Assembly: GCA_003485905.1 (NCBI GenBank)
Contig: DNHK01000192.1
Coordinates: forward strand, 1 to 7,664
Source: Gammaproteobacteria bacterium
GTDB taxonomy: Bacteria; Pseudomonadota; Gammaproteobacteria; Arenicellales; Arenicellaceae
Direction: 5' to 3'
DNA length: 7,664 bases
In this document: positions 6,502-7,664 of the stretch, in pieces
How the letters are laid out: each line of letters opens with the position of its first letter
Numbering within the stretch: position 1 is the stretch's first letter
Notes under the pieces: generated by a model
Told to the model about the DNA's origin: nothing
What the model saw: the letters and a program-made list of their open reading frames with translations, nothing else
Database searches by the model: none
Made by a program: the position numbers and the translations under genes

Positions 6502-7224
6502 ATGAATGAACGCGTTTCAAAAATCGGCCTGTACCTGACTATCCCGGAGCCATGCCCCTACCTGGAGGCACGTACTTCGACCTCGCTGGTGGTTGACCCA
6601 GAGTACTCACATTCACTAGCTTCGATCAGCCAACTCACCCGGAATGGGTTTCGTCGCAGTGGCAATATGATTTATCGCCCGCATTGCGATATTTGCAAAT
6701 CCTGTGTATCAGTCCGCATCCCAGTTAAAGTGTTCCGGCCTAACCGAAGCCAACGCAGGGTACTAAAGAAAAATCAAGATATTGTAGTCGAGCGAACCAA
6801 TGCTTATTACGATGCCGAACATTTTGAGCTTTACTTGAAATATCAAAAATCCAGGCACCCTAAAAGTTCGATGTGTGATGACGATCCACTGCGCTATCGA
6901 GAGTTTCTAATGTCGAAAAACACCGACACTTGGTTTAACTGCTACTACCTTGATAACAAACTTATCGCAGTAAGTGTTATCGACCGTCTGGATGATGGTC
7001 TATCCGCGGTCTATACATTTTTTGACCCCGACATGTACGCTAGGAGTTTGGGTACGTTTGCAATATTAGAAATGATCAAAGAAGTACAAGATTCGGGCTT
7101 GGATTATGTGTACTTGGGCTATTGGATTGAAGAATCTGAAAAAATGAACTATAAAACACGATTTGCACCGCTGGAATTTTATTTAAGCCAACGTTGGATT
7201 CAAATAGAAAATCCGGCATCCTAA
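6502..7224 (+). CDS. bpt: Aspartate/glutamate leucyltransferase Bpt (bacterial ATE-type)
   Basis: Bpt moves leucine from Leu-tRNA to proteins with N-terminal Asp or Glu, complementing Aat in feeding the ClpS/ClpAP N-degron route. The 240-residue protein shows the ATE signature: an N-terminal CPYLEARTSTSLVVDP block (18-33), LTRNGFRRSGNMIYRPHC (45-62), the cluster CDICKSC (Cys62, Cys65, Cys68) followed by VSVRIPVKVFRPNRSQRR (69-86), YLKYQKSRHP (111-120), a GNAT-like core LIAVSVIDRLDDGLSAVYTFFDPD (154-177), RSLGTFAILEMI (181-192), YVYLGYWIEESEKMNYKTRF (202-221) and PLEFY (223-227). Older annotations call it arginyl-tRNA-protein transferase (ate). The leucyl specificity is inferred from its bacterial form and its linkage to aat. 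The ATG at 6502 has no obvious ribosome-binding site. The 24-base gap from aat suggests one transcript with possible translational coupling. The family call is secure. Confidence 0.95.
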   Translation: MNERVSKIGLYLTIPEPCPYLEARTSTSLVVDPEYSHSLASISQLTRNGFRRSGNMIYRPHCDICKSCVSVRIPVKVFRPNRSQRRVLKKNQDIVVERTNAYYDAEHFELYLKYQKSRHPKSSMCDDDPLRYREFLMSKNTDTWFNCYYLDNKLIAVSVIDRLDDGLSAVYTFFDPDMYARSLGTFAILEMIKEVQDSGLDYVYLGYWIEESEKMNYKTRFAPLEFYLSQRWIQIENPAS

Positions 7225-7288
7225 AGGCGCCCGCGCTCGCTGTAATCCTCTCTGCGGACCATATACGATTGTAAAATGAGACCTGAGT

Positions 7289-7303
7289 GGAAAGACGTTT
7301 TCC
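7289..7303. repeat. Small perfect inverted repeat before infA
   Basis: GGAAA (7289-7293) and TTTCC (7299-7303) flank GACGT, giving a 5-bp stem with a 5-base loop. A run of seven C (7305-7311) follows shortly after. There is no T-run, so it is not an ordinary terminator for bpt. It could be a binding site or chance. Confidence 0.3.
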
Positions 7304-7311
7304 GCCCCCCC

Positions 7312-7340
7312 TTTACTGCTTGGCACGTATGGTGCATCAT
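7312..7340 (+). promoter_or_regulatory. Candidate promoter for infA
   Basis: TTTACT (7312-7317) and CATCAT (7335-7340) lie 17 bases apart, each four of six matches to sigma70 consensus. The -10 falls inside the palindrome at 7326-7343, so a bound repressor would block it. Weak on its own; the palindrome makes it more interesting. Confidence 0.25.
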
Positions 7341-7343
7341 ACG
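7326..7343. promoter_or_regulatory. 18-bp near-perfect palindrome upstream of infA, operator-like
   Basis: CGTATGGTGCATCATACG is symmetric at 16 of 18 positions. The arms CGTATG and CATACG are exact, the centre TGCA is self-complementary, and only the G/T pair between them breaks the symmetry. As RNA that pair would be a G-U wobble. It lies 33 bases before the infA start. No T-run follows, so it is not an intrinsic terminator. A dimeric regulator binding site, or a hairpin in the infA leader, are the likeliest readings. I do not recognise it as the site of a known regulator. Confidence 0.5.
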
Positions 7344-7365
7344 CCCGCTAAATTTAGACAAAAAT

Positions 7366-7371
7366 AGAGAG
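7366..7371 (+). promoter_or_regulatory. Ribosome-binding site of infA
   Basis: AGAGAG ends 5 bases before the GTG at 7377. It is a modest purine-rich Shine-Dalgarno element that supports GTG as the initiation codon, giving the expected 72-residue IF-1. Confidence 0.5.
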
Positions 7372-7376
7372 TGTGA

Positions 7377-7595
7377 GTGCCAAAAGAAGATCATATTGAA
7401 ATGGAAGGCAAGGTTATTGATACCTTACCTAACACCATGTTTCGCGTAGCTCTCGACAACGGCCACGTTGTTACTGCGCATATTTCCGGCAAAATGCGGA
7501 AAAACTATATTCGCATTCTCACCGGCGACAAAGTAACGGTTCAACTAACACCTTACGATCTCAGTAAAGGTCGCATTACCTACCGCGGGCGTTGA
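7377..7595 (+). CDS. infA: Translation initiation factor IF-1
   Basis: IF-1 is a single OB-fold (S1-like) protein that binds the A site of the 30S subunit and assists IF-2 and IF-3 in initiation. The 72-residue product has the exact length of E. coli IF-1 and is nearly identical to it along its core: [48 protein letters not shown] and [11 protein letters not shown]. The start codon is GTG, whereas E. coli infA uses ATG. No in-frame ATG is available before residue 9, and the usual N-terminus (M-x-KEDxIEM) is kept, so GTG is convincing. The gene is the last of the plus-strand series, but 152 bases with two dyads separate it from bpt, so it may be transcribed on its own. In gammaproteobacteria infA often lies beside aat/bpt and near clpA. 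Confidence 0.97.
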   Translation: MPKEDHIEMEGKVIDTLPNTMFRVALDNGHVVTAHISGKMRKNYIRILTGDKVTVQLTPYDLSKGRITYRGR

Positions 7596-7606
7596 AGTTT
7601 GAGGTT

Positions 7607-7658
7607 GCGCTTGGCTATTAGCCTCAGGCAGCCACTTATCGAGAGCCAGAGACAGCGC
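7607..7658. other. Interrupted stem-loop downstream of infA, possible terminator
   Basis: GCGCT-TGGCT (7607-7616) can pair with AGCCA (7644-7648) and AGCGC (7654-7658), leaving a GAGAC bulge. A smaller alternative hairpin GGCT-ATT-AGCC sits at 7613-7623, and TGAGG/CCTCA (7600-7604, 7622-7626) can also pair. CCCCTTT follows to the window edge, so a T-run could continue beyond it. This could be the infA terminator, but the window stops too soon to tell. Confidence 0.25.
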
Positions 7659-7664
7659 CCCTTT

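Noticed and set aside
7225..7376. A tRNA or small RNA gene between bpt and infA
   Set aside because: No cloverleaf, TTCGA-type T-loop or CCA end was found; only small dyads are present.
7596..7664. C-terminal end of a convergent minus-strand gene such as clpA at the right edge
   Set aside because: clpA is a plausible neighbour from other gammaproteobacteria, but none of the three minus-strand frames here shows recognisable ClpA C-terminal sequence, and the stretch is too short to decide.
1..7664. Mobile element, prophage, CRISPR, toxin-antitoxin or defence system
   Set aside because: Every open stretch is accounted for by conserved housekeeping genes, and no terminal repeats, direct-repeat arrays, transposase or recombinase motifs were seen.

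Overview
The window is a compact housekeeping segment of what looks like a gammaproteobacterial chromosome, of moderate G+C and possibly marine. The lineage call rests on gene content and order: rluD followed by pgeF and facing bamD, and an aat-bpt-infA run, both arrangements familiar from Gammaproteobacteria. I see no insertion sequence, prophage, CRISPR array, tRNA or rRNA gene. No stretch longer than about 150 bases lacks a gene.

Left part (1-2692): on the minus strand, rluD (23S rRNA pseudouridine synthase) is followed 13 bases downstream by pgeF (a multicopper/laccase-fold peptidoglycan-editing factor), which runs off the left edge. About 100 bases separate rluD from bamD on the plus strand. 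bamD encodes a lipoprotein of the outer-membrane protein assembly machine and carries an unusually long, low-complexity C-terminal tail.

Middle (2693-4574): a 131-base convergent spacer separates bamD from nadE on the minus strand. nadE is a two-domain, glutamine-dependent NAD+ synthetase. A 104-base divergent spacer then leads into the plus-strand genes.

Right part (4575-7664): four plus-strand genes. They are a FemAB-like/DUF482 (COG3146) putative transferase, aat (leucyl/phenylalanyl-tRNA-protein transferase), bpt (aspartate/glutamate leucyltransferase) and infA (translation initiation factor IF-1). Aat and Bpt are the two aminoacyl-tRNA-dependent enzymes of the bacterial N-degron pathway that create N-terminal leucine (or phenylalanine) for ClpS/ClpAP. 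The upstream DUF482 protein belongs to the same broad GNAT/FemAB fold class, so three consecutive genes encode transferases of related fold. infA sits behind a 152-base spacer with an 18-bp near-perfect palindrome and probably has its own control.

Most genes are confidently identified. The less ordinary points are the transferase trio, the BamD tail with its duplicated GFF motif, the palindrome before infA, GTG starts at rluD, aat and infA, and tiny overlapping ORFs at the starts of pgeF and aat. I found no clear evidence of a wholly new multi-gene system.
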